In this document: in pieces, positions 36,353-44,995 of the stretch
How the letters are laid out: each line of letters starts with the position of its first letter
Numbering within the stretch: the first letter of the stretch is position 1
Assembly (NCBI GenBank): GCA_964470965.1
Contig: CAYYIS010000002.1
Location: forward strand, 1-64,000
Reading direction: 5' to 3'
DNA length: 64,000 nt
Source: CAYYIS01 sp964470965
GTDB lineage: Bacteria; JAAXHH01; JABIQT01
Translations under genes and position numbers: made by a program
Notes under the pieces: model-generated
The model's database searches: none
Seen by the model: only the letters and a program-made list of their open reading frames with translations
Told to the model about the DNA's origin: nothing

Positions 36353-37284
36353 CGAATGGCCTCTTGTGACGATAGTTCAACGCTGCCGATGAGATCACGG
36401 ATTGCGCGGACGTCGTGGTCTCGGCACCAAGCGCAGATATCATCGATGATGGTGGCACCCGTGCTAGGCTCCACAAAGTTGGCGGTTCCTACCTGCATGC
36501 CGGTGGCTCCGGCGATCATAAATTCAAGTGCATCGGCCGCACCTGTAATGCCCCCAATTCCGACAACCGGTATCTTGATCCTATTCGCGATGAGCCAAAC
36601 CGCCGCCACCGCCACCGGTTTGATGGCAGGTCCGGATAGCCCCCCTGTATTCGCGCCCAGCTTCGGCCTGCGGGTGCCGACATCTATCGCCATACCACGG
36701 ATCGTGTTGATGGCGGATACCGCGTCCGCCCCAGCATCCTCCACCGTGGCTGCGACTTCGGTAATATCGGTTACGTTGGGCGTAAGTTTGGCGATCAAAG
36801 GAAGATCGGTCAGTTTGCGGAGCCGGGAGACAAGAGCCGCCGCCTGGATCGGATCGGTGCTGAAATCCATACCACCGGCCACGTTGGGACACGACATGTT
36901 GATTTCGATCGCATCAATGCCCTCACAATCCGCCAAGCGCTCGGTAACATACACAAATTCATCCAACGGACCGCCACCTACGTTTACAACCAGTGCAGTA
37001 TCGAGTGTTTGCAGATACGGCAGCTTCTCCTTGATAAATGCGGTCACGCCCACGTTCTGTAATCCGATGGAATTCAGCATTCCGGATGCGGTTTCCGCAG
37101 CACGCGGCGGCGGGTTTCCCGGCCAGGGTTCCGGCGTCAGTGTTTTGGTAACAATGCCGCCCAGCTTCGATACATCGACGAATCGTCCGTATTCGGAACC
37201 ATAGCCAAACGTCCCGGAAGCCACCATCACCGGATTCTTCAGGTGTAGTGGTCCTATGTTCACAGATAGATCTGTCCGATTCAA
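36337..37284 (-). CDS. pyrD: Dihydroorotate dehydrogenase catalytic subunit, class 1B, 315 aa
   Basis: This FMN-containing enzyme oxidises dihydroorotate to orotate. NMSCPN near residue 128 carries the catalytic cysteine of class 1, and GTFGYGSEY, VGIGGI and GATGMQVGTA bind FMN. The start is TTG at 37284, inside the TGA of pyrK (TTGA overlap). It is preceded by an 11-base sequence fully complementary to the usual 16S rRNA 3' end. This start gives the normal class 1B N-terminus (NRTDLSVNIGPLHLKNP). Pairing with pyrK supports an NAD-dependent PyrDB enzyme. Confidence 0.95.
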   Translation of the reverse strand: MNRTDLSVNIGPLHLKNPVMVASGTFGYGSEYGRFVDVSKLGGIVTKTLTPEPWPGNPPPRAAETASGMLNSIGLQNVGVTAFIKEKLPYLQTLDTALVVNVGGGPLDEFVYVTERLADCEGIDAIEINMSCPNVAGGMDFSTDPIQAAALVSRLRKLTDLPLIAKLTPNVTDITEVAATVEDAGADAVSAINTIRGMAIDVGTRRPKLGANTGGLSGPAIKPVAVAAVWLIANRIKIPVVGIGGITGAADALEFMIAGATGMQVGTANFVEPSTGATIIDDICAWCRDHDVRAIRDLIGSVELSSQEAIRCHNS

Positions 37285-38156
37285 ACGAGGATCACCTCCG
37301 ACATATCGAATACCGGGCCGTCGTAGCAGACTCGTTCGTACCAAGTTGGTTTATCGCGGCTGCCGGGCACTCGGCAAGGCACCACACACGCCATGCAAAC
37401 ACCGATACCACAAGGCATGATTCCCTCAAGCGAAACCTGCCCCGGCCTGCCCCATTTCCGGGCTATCGTCTGGGTGCCTTTCATCATGGGGGTCGGGCCA
37501 CAGGAATAAATATAGTCACAGCGGTCGGGATCGCGCGCCAGAATGTCTTCCAATAGAGCTGTTACGAAACCATGGTGCCCCGTGCTGCCATCGTCCGTGG
37601 CCAGAGAGATAGACACCCCCATCTCCCGAAACTTCTCCTGGCCACTCAGTAATCCTGCAGTGGCGGCACCGAACAGGACGGTGACATCTTCCGGTGCCGC
37701 CTGGCCGGTGCGGATGGCTTCATGCACGAGGAAGAAAAATGGCGCCACTCCGACACCACCGGCGACCATCACGGCGGACCGTCCGGCAGAAACCGGTTCA
37801 AACAGGCAGCCCAAAGGTCCCAGCACGTCAAGCGACTCACCGGTTCGCCGTGTTGCTAGAATCTCAGTCCCGCCGCCCACAACGCGATAGATCAAGCCGA
37901 AAACCCCAGTGTCCAGATCACGCTCCGCGATACTGAACGGGCGACGTAGAAGGGGAGTATGGCGTAGGCAGGGCGAACGTCGATCGTCGTTGGATGTGTC
38001 CGAAACTACCAGGTGTACAAAGTGTCCCGGACAGGCGTTTTTTGTGATTTCCGGTGCATACAGGTCGAGCCAATAGAGACCGGGGCCGATCTCACGGTTG
38101 GCTACTATATCCGCCTGGAGCTGGAAGATAGGATTTAAGGAGGTCGGATCTGTCAT
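37281..38156 (-). CDS. pyrK: Dihydroorotate dehydrogenase electron transfer subunit, 291 aa
   Basis: The N-terminal FAD-binding barrel has LLRRPFSI near residue 70, and the NAD domain has VAGGVGVAPFFF near 131. The C-terminal [2Fe-2S] ligands are CGIGVCMACVVPC followed by a Cys in ERVCYDGP. It passes electrons from dihydroorotate via PyrD to NAD+. It is the first of three tightly overlapped genes pyrK-pyrD-pyrF. No strong Shine-Dalgarno is seen before its ATG. Confidence 0.94.
   Translation of the reverse strand: MTDPTSLNPIFQLQADIVANREIGPGLYWLDLYAPEITKNACPGHFVHLVVSDTSNDDRRSPCLRHTPLLRRPFSIAERDLDTGVFGLIYRVVGGGTEILATRRTGESLDVLGPLGCLFEPVSAGRSAVMVAGGVGVAPFFFLVHEAIRTGQAAPEDVTVLFGAATAGLLSGQEKFREMGVSISLATDDGSTGHHGFVTALLEDILARDPDRCDYIYSCGPTPMMKGTQTIARKWGRPGQVSLEGIMPCGIGVCMACVVPCRVPGSRDKPTWYERVCYDGPVFDMSEVILV
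37289..37299 (-). promoter_or_regulatory. Full-length anti-SD-complementary site for pyrD
   Basis: On the minus strand GGAGGTGATCC lies within the end of pyrK, 4 bases before the TTG start of pyrD. It matches the complement of the canonical 16S 3' end over 11 bases, much longer than usual. It can compensate for the weak TTG start. Confidence 0.7.
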
Positions 38157-38281
38157 GCAGGAAAGGCGATTCCGTTAAGGATCCATGAACCAATTAAGTC
38201 TGGAAATATACTCGACAATTCCACATTACAGAATACACAGTTAAAGCGGAGCTGTCAAGGGAGGATGCCAACTGCCGAATG

Positions 38282-41200
38282 TTATTTTCCATCGAAAACA
38301 GCACCGAGGACCGACTCCGGTGTCATGGTCGCCAACCGTTCTTCGATGAAGCAGAAAACTAGGGCATCGGACATAGGTTCCGGCGAAACACTCCCGGCGT
38401 TTACGAACCCTTCCTGTTCGTTTAAGGTGACTTTGAGCCAGGGGCCCTGAGCTTCCAGAACCCTGACAGTCGTATCACGATCCAGTGTATCCACTACCGG
38501 TCCATCTGGGAATCGGTGCAGGTTCAACTCCGATTGACCGATACGCCCATTGTAAGGGAGTGCCGGCGGCATCATGCGCACCACTGCCTGGCGTACATAA
38601 CCTTCGTTGCTTCCGACCCGTACCCTGTACCATCCGGTTTCCTGTGCGAGCACAACCACCGTTATCCCGTTCATAAGTGGAAGTAAAACTTCCCCGTCCG
38701 GTGCCGTTAGCAATTCACCCTGGCCAGAAATGGTCGCCAGGCCCAGATCCGGCAATCTGACCTGGTGCACACGGAACCTGGCGGCCTTAGGACCGGCGCC
38801 GTCTGCTGATTGCATAGCGAAGAGGTAGCCCGTATCTCCAACGCTAACCGGGTGTGTTTTAAGCAACTTGATTATCACCTGGTCGCCGTCAATCCCGACC
38901 ACATCGCCATCCCTGGCCTCAGGATCTATAGCTAAAACAACCGGTCCTCCGGTAATTTTTGACGCACTGCCCTCTGCCTTAGAATCCGTACGCTCCTCGG
39001 TGATCCCATCCAACTCGATCACCGCACCCAGCCATTCATCCGGGGACCAGGCAGGAAACCTTTCTTCGATCCGACCTATTACGGTAGGTCTCACCAGAGA
39101 ATCCAGTTGAACGAACTGGCGATGTACGTAACCGTCCAGTCCATCAAGGTGTATCTGGATCCAGTCGCCTTCTTCGGCGACCACCTCAAATTGTTTAAAG
39201 GGTGTTATCATGGCGATAGTTTTATCACCCACGTTTGCATACATATTCGTGTTATTTGCCGTGTTTACACCTATCCGGGGTCCCTCGGGAAGGGTCGCTT
39301 GCATGACCTGGAACAATGCGGCACGCACCGGCGTGGCGGTACTATCAACTCCGTCCATGGTGAACAAATACCCCGTATCCCCCTTCTTGACCGGGACTAC
39401 TTCTCGAAGGGAGATAACGATTCGGTCACGATTTACCTCCACCACATCTCCGTGACGATTCTCAGGTGAAATTGATAGCGTAAACGTACTTCCTTCAACT
39501 TCACCAGTGTCTGCCACCCCGAAATCATCTGCCGCCCCTCGTTCCCCGCTCCATTCTTCCAAGAACTTAATCTTCAGGTCTGCCGCGTCAGAGGCTTCTG
39601 AGCGAGGGAAGAACTCCTTTATTTTTCGATAGGTCTTCAGGGCCAAATCTATATCATTCTGGTATGTCTCCGAGATCCATCCAAGGGCGTACAGGGACCG
39701 AGAGGCATAGTCACCTTCCGGGTACCGATCCAGGATTTTTTGATAGTAGACTACCGCGGAGTCAGGGGCTTCCTCATTGAAAAGAAGGTCTTGCGCCCTG
39801 GCAAACAGTTCCCTTTCTGAAAATCCCAGTGGGTCAGGAACGGATATGGCCCTTGCCGCTGCGGAAGCATAAATCGTGCTGTCGTATTCGCTGAGTACAT
39901 TCTGGTAGCCGATTCGACTGGATGATGTATCCGCCATGATGTGATCCATGGCCCAAGCAGTGGCGTAAGCTGCCTTGGCTGCCATTTCAACGTCCCCGGC
40001 TTCTGCTTCAGCAAGACGGTAGTGCGCCAGGGCGGAATCTACCAGGTCAAACTGAAACAGATAAACTTCCGCCAGTTTAAAACGAGTTTCTATGACTTTT
40101 TCCAGCGCTTTTGGAACGATCTCCTGCACGACCTGCTCTGTGCCCTCCCTGTTCTCAAGGTGAGTGGTGTCCTGCGTCGCAGATTTAAATGCCTCCTTTG
40201 CTGCCGTTAGTTCTTCCTTATAACGCTGTAAAAGACGGATATCGGTCTGTTTCTGATCCGCGATATCGCCGACCCAGAATACCCGGGGGCTGCGTCTGCC
40301 TGCATTGCTGTAATACTGATCGGCCTGTTCCAGGTCGCCCCTCCGCTCATAGATACGTCCTGTCTCAAATAACGCCTCGGACACCTCTGCATCGTAATTT
40401 CGCTGCTGTTCATATCTATTATGGATCTGCTGGTAGATCTCGAGTGCATCGTCAATTTGATCCATTGAAACCTGACAGGCGGCTATGGCGAGCATAATTC
40501 GGGGACGATACGTCAGGTAAGACGAATTGCGCACTAAGTCACCGAATGTTTCGAGCGCCTGTTCATAGGATTGATCCCGCCGTAGGCATTCACCTACCAT
40601 GAACTTCGCTTGGAATTCGAGCGCACGGGTACGTGCTGTTTTTCCCACCCGCTCAAACAGTTCAAGCGCCTCACCGTATCGATCAAGTTCCAGGTGGGAT
40701 TCCGCTATGAAATATTGTGCTTCGGGACGGCGACTGTGATCAGGAAAGGTGGTCAGGAAATCGGTGAGGTCGTCAATGGCGGCGTTGTAATCCTGACGAT
40801 TGATGTCGATAGAACCCAGGAGCATATGGGCGTCTGAGGCCCATTCACTGGCGGGGTATTGTACGAGAAAATTCCTCAAGGCCGCTTCCGCGCTGAGCGT
40901 ATCACCGGCGCTGAGTGTCGTTCGGCTGAGGGCGAAGGAACAGTACGGGTACCATTTGCTGTCAGGGTAATTGGCCAGAACCTCTTCGTATTTCCGGATG
41001 GCCTTGGGATACTCCCCCTGCACGGTGAACGCGTCGCCGATCAGGACCAGGGCATCGTCGATCAGGTCACTGTGTGGATGGTCACGCATCAAGAGAGCGG
41101 AGTTTTCAATCGCTCGATCGTAGAGCCGCTTTGCCTGTTCAGGTACCTGGGTTACACCCTGTTCCAGCGCTTCTTTCCGGAGTCTTTCCGCTTCACTGAA

Positions 41201-41287
41201 CGCTCTTTTGGCATTGTAGAATGTATTGTAGTACGGACAGCCAAACGCGAGGGCGCTGGCCAGGACCAGCACAATGAGCCGTTTCAA
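38282..41287 (-). CDS. TPR lipoprotein with duplicated beta domains and three SH3b-like domains, 1001 aa
   Basis: The start at TTG 41287 gives a typical lipoprotein signal, MKRLIVLVL...AFGC with Cys17. CPYYNTFYNAKRAF follows, a motif seen in TPR lipoproteins of Bacteroidetes-related groups. Residues about 40-590 are tetratricopeptide repeats of the YbgF/BamD type. Two copies of a GDVVxI-GDxVII/GDTGYLF domain occur near 640-710 and 805-870. Three SH3b-like modules lie near 715-765, 880-925 and 930-980. Upstream starts overlap the cyclase gene and lack a ribosome-binding site; AAGG overlapping the cyclase stop lies 6 bases before this TTG. It is probably an envelope scaffold binding peptidoglycan. 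Function is unknown. Confidence 0.75.
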   Translation of the reverse strand: MKRLIVLVLASALAFGCPYYNTFYNAKRAFSEAERLRKEALEQGVTQVPEQAKRLYDRAIENSALLMRDHPHSDLIDDALVLIGDAFTVQGEYPKAIRKYEEVLANYPDSKWYPYCSFALSRTTLSAGDTLSAEAALRNFLVQYPASEWASDAHMLLGSIDINRQDYNAAIDDLTDFLTTFPDHSRRPEAQYFIAESHLELDRYGEALELFERVGKTARTRALEFQAKFMVGECLRRDQSYEQALETFGDLVRNSSYLTYRPRIMLAIAACQVSMDQIDDALEIYQQIHNRYEQQRNYDAEVSEALFETGRIYERRGDLEQADQYYSNAGRRSPRVFWVGDIADQKQTDIRLLQRYKEELTAAKEAFKSATQDTTHLENREGTEQVVQEIVPKALEKVIETRFKLAEVYLFQFDLVDSALAHYRLAEAEAGDVEMAAKAAYATAWAMDHIMADTSSSRIGYQNVLSEYDSTIYASAAARAISVPDPLGFSERELFARAQDLLFNEEAPDSAVVYYQKILDRYPEGDYASRSLYALGWISETYQNDIDLALKTYRKIKEFFPRSEASDAADLKIKFLEEWSGERGAADDFGVADTGEVEGSTFTLSISPENRHGDVVEVNRDRIVISLREVVPVKKGDTGYLFTMDGVDSTATPVRAALFQVMQATLPEGPRIGVNTANNTNMYANVGDKTIAMITPFKQFEVVAEEGDWIQIHLDGLDGYVHRQFVQLDSLVRPTVIGRIEERFPAWSPDEWLGAVIELDGITEERTDSKAEGSASKITGGPVVLAIDPEARDGDVVGIDGDQVIIKLLKTHPVSVGDTGYLFAMQSADGAGPKAARFRVHQVRLPDLGLATISGQGELLTAPDGEVLLPLMNGITVVVLAQETGWYRVRVGSNEGYVRQAVVRMMPPALPYNGRIGQSELNLHRFPDGPVVDTLDRDTTVRVLEAQGPWLKVTLNEQEGFVNAGSVSPEPMSDALVFCFIEERLATMTPESVLGAVFDGK

Positions 41288-41295
41288 AGGCAACC

Positions 41296-44058
41296 TTATT
41301 TCTCTGTCAGTGTCTCCACGCCATCCCAATCATCAGGCGGCGGTTCCACCTTGTACCGTTCACATCGGTCAATGTAGGTCTTCGAGGGTCCGTCGTCCGG
41401 GCAAACATTGAGTGCCTCGTAAAATTTCTCCAAGGCACCGTCCCATTCCCGTTCCCCGTATCGTGAGAGGGCTTCGTTGTACAAGGCGACAACCTCAGCC
41501 ATCTGAGGTTCCAGATTACCCTTCTTCTCCAGCACTTCATAGACGGTCACTGGCTCATCACGTCCCACCACACGAATCACATCGAGTTTTCTGGCCTCTA
41601 CATGGTCTTTAACCAGAGTATAGGTGAATTCACTGATCATGATGTGTGTGCCGTAGGGCTTGTTGGCGCCCTCGAGACGGGAAGCCAAATTAACATGATC
41701 CCCCATCACGGTATAGTCCATGCGAGACTGGCTTCCCATGTTTCCGACGACCACTTCACCGGAGTTCAGTCCGATGCGCGCATCCATCTTCGTGATGTAG
41801 TCAGGACGACCCTGCTCCTTCCACATCTCGCGTAATTCCCCGATTCGATTGTTCATGGCTATACTGGATAAACACGCATCCACCGCATGGTTGGGATTAT
41901 CGAGCGGAGCGCCCCAGAACGCCATGATCAGATCACCTTCGTACTTATCCACCGTACCGTTGTTTTCCATGATGATATCGGTCATCGTTCCCAGGTATTC
42001 ATTAAGCAGTCCCACCAGGCCTTCCGCCGTCATTTGTTCTGAGATGGTAGAAAATCCGGCCACATCCGTAAACAGGATCGTCAGCACCTCCCGCCGTCCA
42101 CCCAGGGACAGCAGGTCCGGGTTGTCCGCGATCTGATCCACCACGGCGGGAGACAGGTACATTTTGAACGAATCCTGGATATACGCACGCTCTTTCCGTT
42201 CTATCAAATAGTTGTTGATACTGATCGACAGATAGGACATTACGATAACGCACACTGGACCGATTACATCGACCCACAACCCACCGTAGGCAAACAGATA
42301 ATAAGTCGACAGGCTGTGGGCTACCAGCAACCCGCCGACGATGGCTCCGCCGGTGGCCGGACCAAACCGGGGGACCAGCAGACCCATTATAATCCCCAGG
42401 GCTAAAACGAGGGCGATTCGCCAGTGACGATCCATACGGTCTAGGAACTGATCCATCAGGATGGTATTCATTGCGTTAACGTGGTAACCCACCATTTGAT
42501 AGCGAGGATTGAACGGCGTGGGGTTCATATCCTGGGTGCCTGTAGCGGTCAGTCCGTAGACCAGAAGTTTGCCTTCTAATTCGGTCGGCAGCAATTCTTT
42601 GCCCTCATGGATCACTGTGAAAAAGATCAGCGGATGGTGTTCCGGCTTGATGCCACCATGTTCCACCAGATTCTTCAGCGCATAATAGCCGTGTTCAATC
42701 AGATCCAGGCGCTTGACGCCCAGTTTTTCAGACATACCGGTTAATGTAAGCTCCGGATTTTCGGTCAGATATTCACTCATGAGTACGTTATATCTCAACT
42801 CATTGTATTTGTCAATCATATCCTCAGGGATCGCTTCCTCAGGAATCCCCTGGGCTACAAAGAAATCCGTTGCCAGCATCTCTTTATCAGATAAAATCGC
42901 TTCCTCAAACATACGAAAAATACCGACTGTCTGAAAGGTGGTGACAGCGGCTTCCGGAGGTTGGATATTGTACTCCCTCGCCTTCACAACAAAGGCATCC
43001 AAATCCTCCAGCAGCTCCGGCTCCCGGTATATAAGCCGCTTGACATCTCGCAGCACCACGTTTTCCGCATACAGTTCTTTGAGCTGAATAATCCGCTCGT
43101 AAGGGTAGTGACTGAACGTTTCCTGATAGTCGCCGGTCCAGTTAACGAGCATCTTACCGGTGTTGTCGATCGGTATCACCACATCCTTTACGGACCCATC
43201 CGGGAAGGTAGCCTGTGGGAGTGTAACTGAATCGCCCAGCTTTATATCCAAAGAGGTCAATGGAACGCGGAGATAGTCACAAACCATTACGAGTGCCATA
43301 GCGGGAAACAGTTTCCCGTCGTAAACACGAAACATCTCGTACCACCTTACCACGCCGTCCATATCGGTAAAGGGCTGGACAAATCCTACGTGTTTTACCG
43401 CTTCAACAAACTGCGGAAGAGGCGGCAGAAAATCGAGCATTTTGGGAAGATCCGACTTCGAAACGTCAATGCTCGGATCTTCGAAGAAGAATCCCCTCTC
43501 CTCGAGCAGTCGGAAGGATGCTTCTTTCTCCACTCCACGTTTTACCGTGTTGTTGGTGACAAACTCCCAGGAGGCATCCGGACCGGCTTTCGTAAAAAAG
43601 TGTGAGAAGACGACATTGCCGGCCTTCTCCGCAGATCGCGCGAGTTGCCCGTCATAATCCGCGAAAAGAGCCAGGTATTGTTCCGGTGTAAATCCATCGT
43701 CGATAACTTCTATCACATCCTCACGGGATATGACACTGCCGCTCGGCTCCGGAAAGAAAATATCAAAACCGATCAGTTTGACCCCGAATTCCGCGAGAAT
43801 CTCAATCAGGAGAGCGTGCTTGTCCCGGGTCCAGTCCTCGAACCGTCCTTCGGCCTGATACGTCTCGTCATCAATATCGATCGTACCGAGGGCCGGGTGC
43901 TGTTCGATGACACCCCGTATTAAAAAGCGGTCGTCGTATGTCCGCGATTCCAATCGTTCGTAGGAGTCATCGAAACTCCAAATCGATATGAGAACGCTGA
44001 TACCGACTCCGAAGGTAAAATACCGCAGCGTATACGTTTGCTTCTTTTGAGAGCTCAT
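41296..44058 (-). CDS. CHASE2-domain class III adenylate/guanylate cyclase, 920 aa
   Basis: One N-terminal helix is followed by a large extracytoplasmic CHASE2 domain (TIDIDDETYQ near residue 60, KLIGFDIFFPEPSG near 93). The domain is unusually long, with about 100 inserted helical residues near 380-480. Three membrane helices (about 540-625) precede a class III nucleotide cyclase domain. FTDVAGF and KYEGDLIMAFWGAP supply the metal aspartates, MDYTVMGDHVNLASRLEG the substrate and transition-state residues. A TPR-like tail ends the protein. A GTG 13 codons upstream lies inside a strong hairpin, so the ATG at 44058 is preferred. The stop lies 8 bases before the downstream lipoprotein start. It makes cAMP or cGMP in response to an envelope signal (inference). 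Confidence 0.88.
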   Translation of the reverse strand: MSSQKKQTYTLRYFTFGVGISVLISIWSFDDSYERLESRTYDDRFLIRGVIEQHPALGTIDIDDETYQAEGRFEDWTRDKHALLIEILAEFGVKLIGFDIFFPEPSGSVISREDVIEVIDDGFTPEQYLALFADYDGQLARSAEKAGNVVFSHFFTKAGPDASWEFVTNNTVKRGVEKEASFRLLEERGFFFEDPSIDVSKSDLPKMLDFLPPLPQFVEAVKHVGFVQPFTDMDGVVRWYEMFRVYDGKLFPAMALVMVCDYLRVPLTSLDIKLGDSVTLPQATFPDGSVKDVVIPIDNTGKMLVNWTGDYQETFSHYPYERIIQLKELYAENVVLRDVKRLIYREPELLEDLDAFVVKAREYNIQPPEAAVTTFQTVGIFRMFEEAILSDKEMLATDFFVAQGIPEEAIPEDMIDKYNELRYNVLMSEYLTENPELTLTGMSEKLGVKRLDLIEHGYYALKNLVEHGGIKPEHHPLIFFTVIHEGKELLPTELEGKLLVYGLTATGTQDMNPTPFNPRYQMVGYHVNAMNTILMDQFLDRMDRHWRIALVLALGIIMGLLVPRFGPATGGAIVGGLLVAHSLSTYYLFAYGGLWVDVIGPVCVIVMSYLSISINNYLIERKERAYIQDSFKMYLSPAVVDQIADNPDLLSLGGRREVLTILFTDVAGFSTISEQMTAEGLVGLLNEYLGTMTDIIMENNGTVDKYEGDLIMAFWGAPLDNPNHAVDACLSSIAMNNRIGELREMWKEQGRPDYITKMDARIGLNSGEVVVGNMGSQSRMDYTVMGDHVNLASRLEGANKPYGTHIMISEFTYTLVKDHVEARKLDVIRVVGRDEPVTVYEVLEKKGNLEPQMAEVVALYNEALSRYGEREWDGALEKFYEALNVCPDDGPSKTYIDRCERYKVEPPPDDWDGVETLTEK

Positions 44059-44085
44059 GTGGCCATACCGGAGGTAAAACGGGGC

Positions 44086-44120
44086 GATGGGGCGCACGAT
44101 TAGGATCGTAGCGCCCCATC
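44086..44120. promoter_or_regulatory. Stable hairpin between the TPR-like gene and the cyclase gene
   Basis: A 10-bp GC-rich stem (44086-44095 with 44111-44120) is extended by an inner 5-bp stem (44096-44100 with 44105-44109) with a single bulged A and a 4-base loop. It lies 27 bases before the cyclase start. It lacks a direct U-run, so it may be an mRNA-processing or attenuation element rather than a full terminator. Confidence 0.6.
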
Positions 44121-44181
44121 ACTTGAAAGGACAACCTGCTGTTGGGATTACGGGCTGAAAGATTGGTATCAGAGTTCTGAA

Positions 44182-44700
44182 CTATTTTTTGATCAGTTTT
44201 TTCGCGGCACGCGCTTTTGTAGCCCACTCGGATTTGGGAGCGACCTTCACTACATTGTCGTAGGATGCGCTCGCTTTATCATTCTGTTCCAATTCTTCAT
44301 AGCACTGTGCAATATAGAACCGGAACTCAGCTGTGCTGGCAGGTTCGCCTGCATCAGACTCTTCGATCATCTGCTGGAGAGTCAAGATAGCAGATTCGAT
44401 CTTCGAACGTCCGGGATAGGCGGTGCCGCCACGGAAAAACATTTGATCTATGATCTGATCTTCCGCCTCTTTTCCGCGCACCCCTGCCGTCTCAACACCC
44501 TTAGCGGTTTTGGATGTCCGCTTTTTATTCACCGTGGATGAGATATTTTTCCAAGCCGACAGGAATGCGACATTCTTTTTATCTGTCTTTGCGCCTTCTT
44601 TTTTCTGGGCCGGCGCCTGGGCAAACGCAGCTTGATTGGTTGACCCGATCATACCGGCGATCACCAGGCTCGCGATCAGGTACGCAGCAGAAAACCTCAT
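44182..44700 (-). CDS. Small secreted TPR-like protein, 172 aa
   Basis: A Sec signal peptide (cleavage probably after AAFA near residue 27) is followed by a basic linker and a C-terminal helical repeat region. Its features are FRFYIAQCYEELEQNDKA, then SYDNVVKVAPKSEWATKA, which is a YbgF/TolA-like TPR unit. It starts with a GAGGAGG 7 bases before the ATG. The cyclase gene follows on the same strand after a 124-base gap with a hairpin. A periplasmic adaptor role is inference. Confidence 0.7.
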   Translation of the reverse strand: MRFSAAYLIASLVIAGMIGSTNQAAFAQAPAQKKEGAKTDKKNVAFLSAWKNISSTVNKKRTSKTAKGVETAGVRGKEAEDQIIDQMFFRGGTAYPGRSKIESAILTLQQMIEESDAGEPASTAEFRFYIAQCYEELEQNDKASASYDNVVKVAPKSEWATKARAAKKLIKK

Positions 44701-44995
44701 AATTCAACCTCCTCAATTTACCTGCTGTACAATCACAGCAGGTTAAACCAATTCGAAAATAATTGCTTCACCTCGTTAATTTTCTCCTACCATCTCAGTA
44801 TCTTTTGAGGGGCCCCACGTTGCCCCAATCATTAAGATACAGAATGAAGTATAATAAGTCCACACCCATTCGCGATGATGACGATCACATTTCCTGTTTT
44901 TGACTCCGTTCTTGATCCCCCTGACTTATGACGATCACATGGTAAGAAAACTCCAAATTGTTTCTACATTCCGATGAAACATCTTCTACATTTAT
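44701..44995. promoter_or_regulatory. Probable promoter region of the minus-strand cyclase/TPR genes
   Basis: These 295 bases separate the barrel-transglutaminase fusion gene from the small TPR-like gene, both on the minus strand. The stretch is AT-rich and holds the 13-bp direct repeats described separately. No gene is seen in it. Confidence 0.4.
44878..44940. repeat. Pair of 13-bp direct repeats, possible CRP/FNR-type half-sites
   Basis: ATGACGATCACAT occurs at 44878-44890 and again at 44928-44940, 50 bases apart. Read on the minus strand it contains TGTGA, the half-site of the cAMP receptor protein family. The spacing of 50 bases is near five helical turns. Confidence 0.5.
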
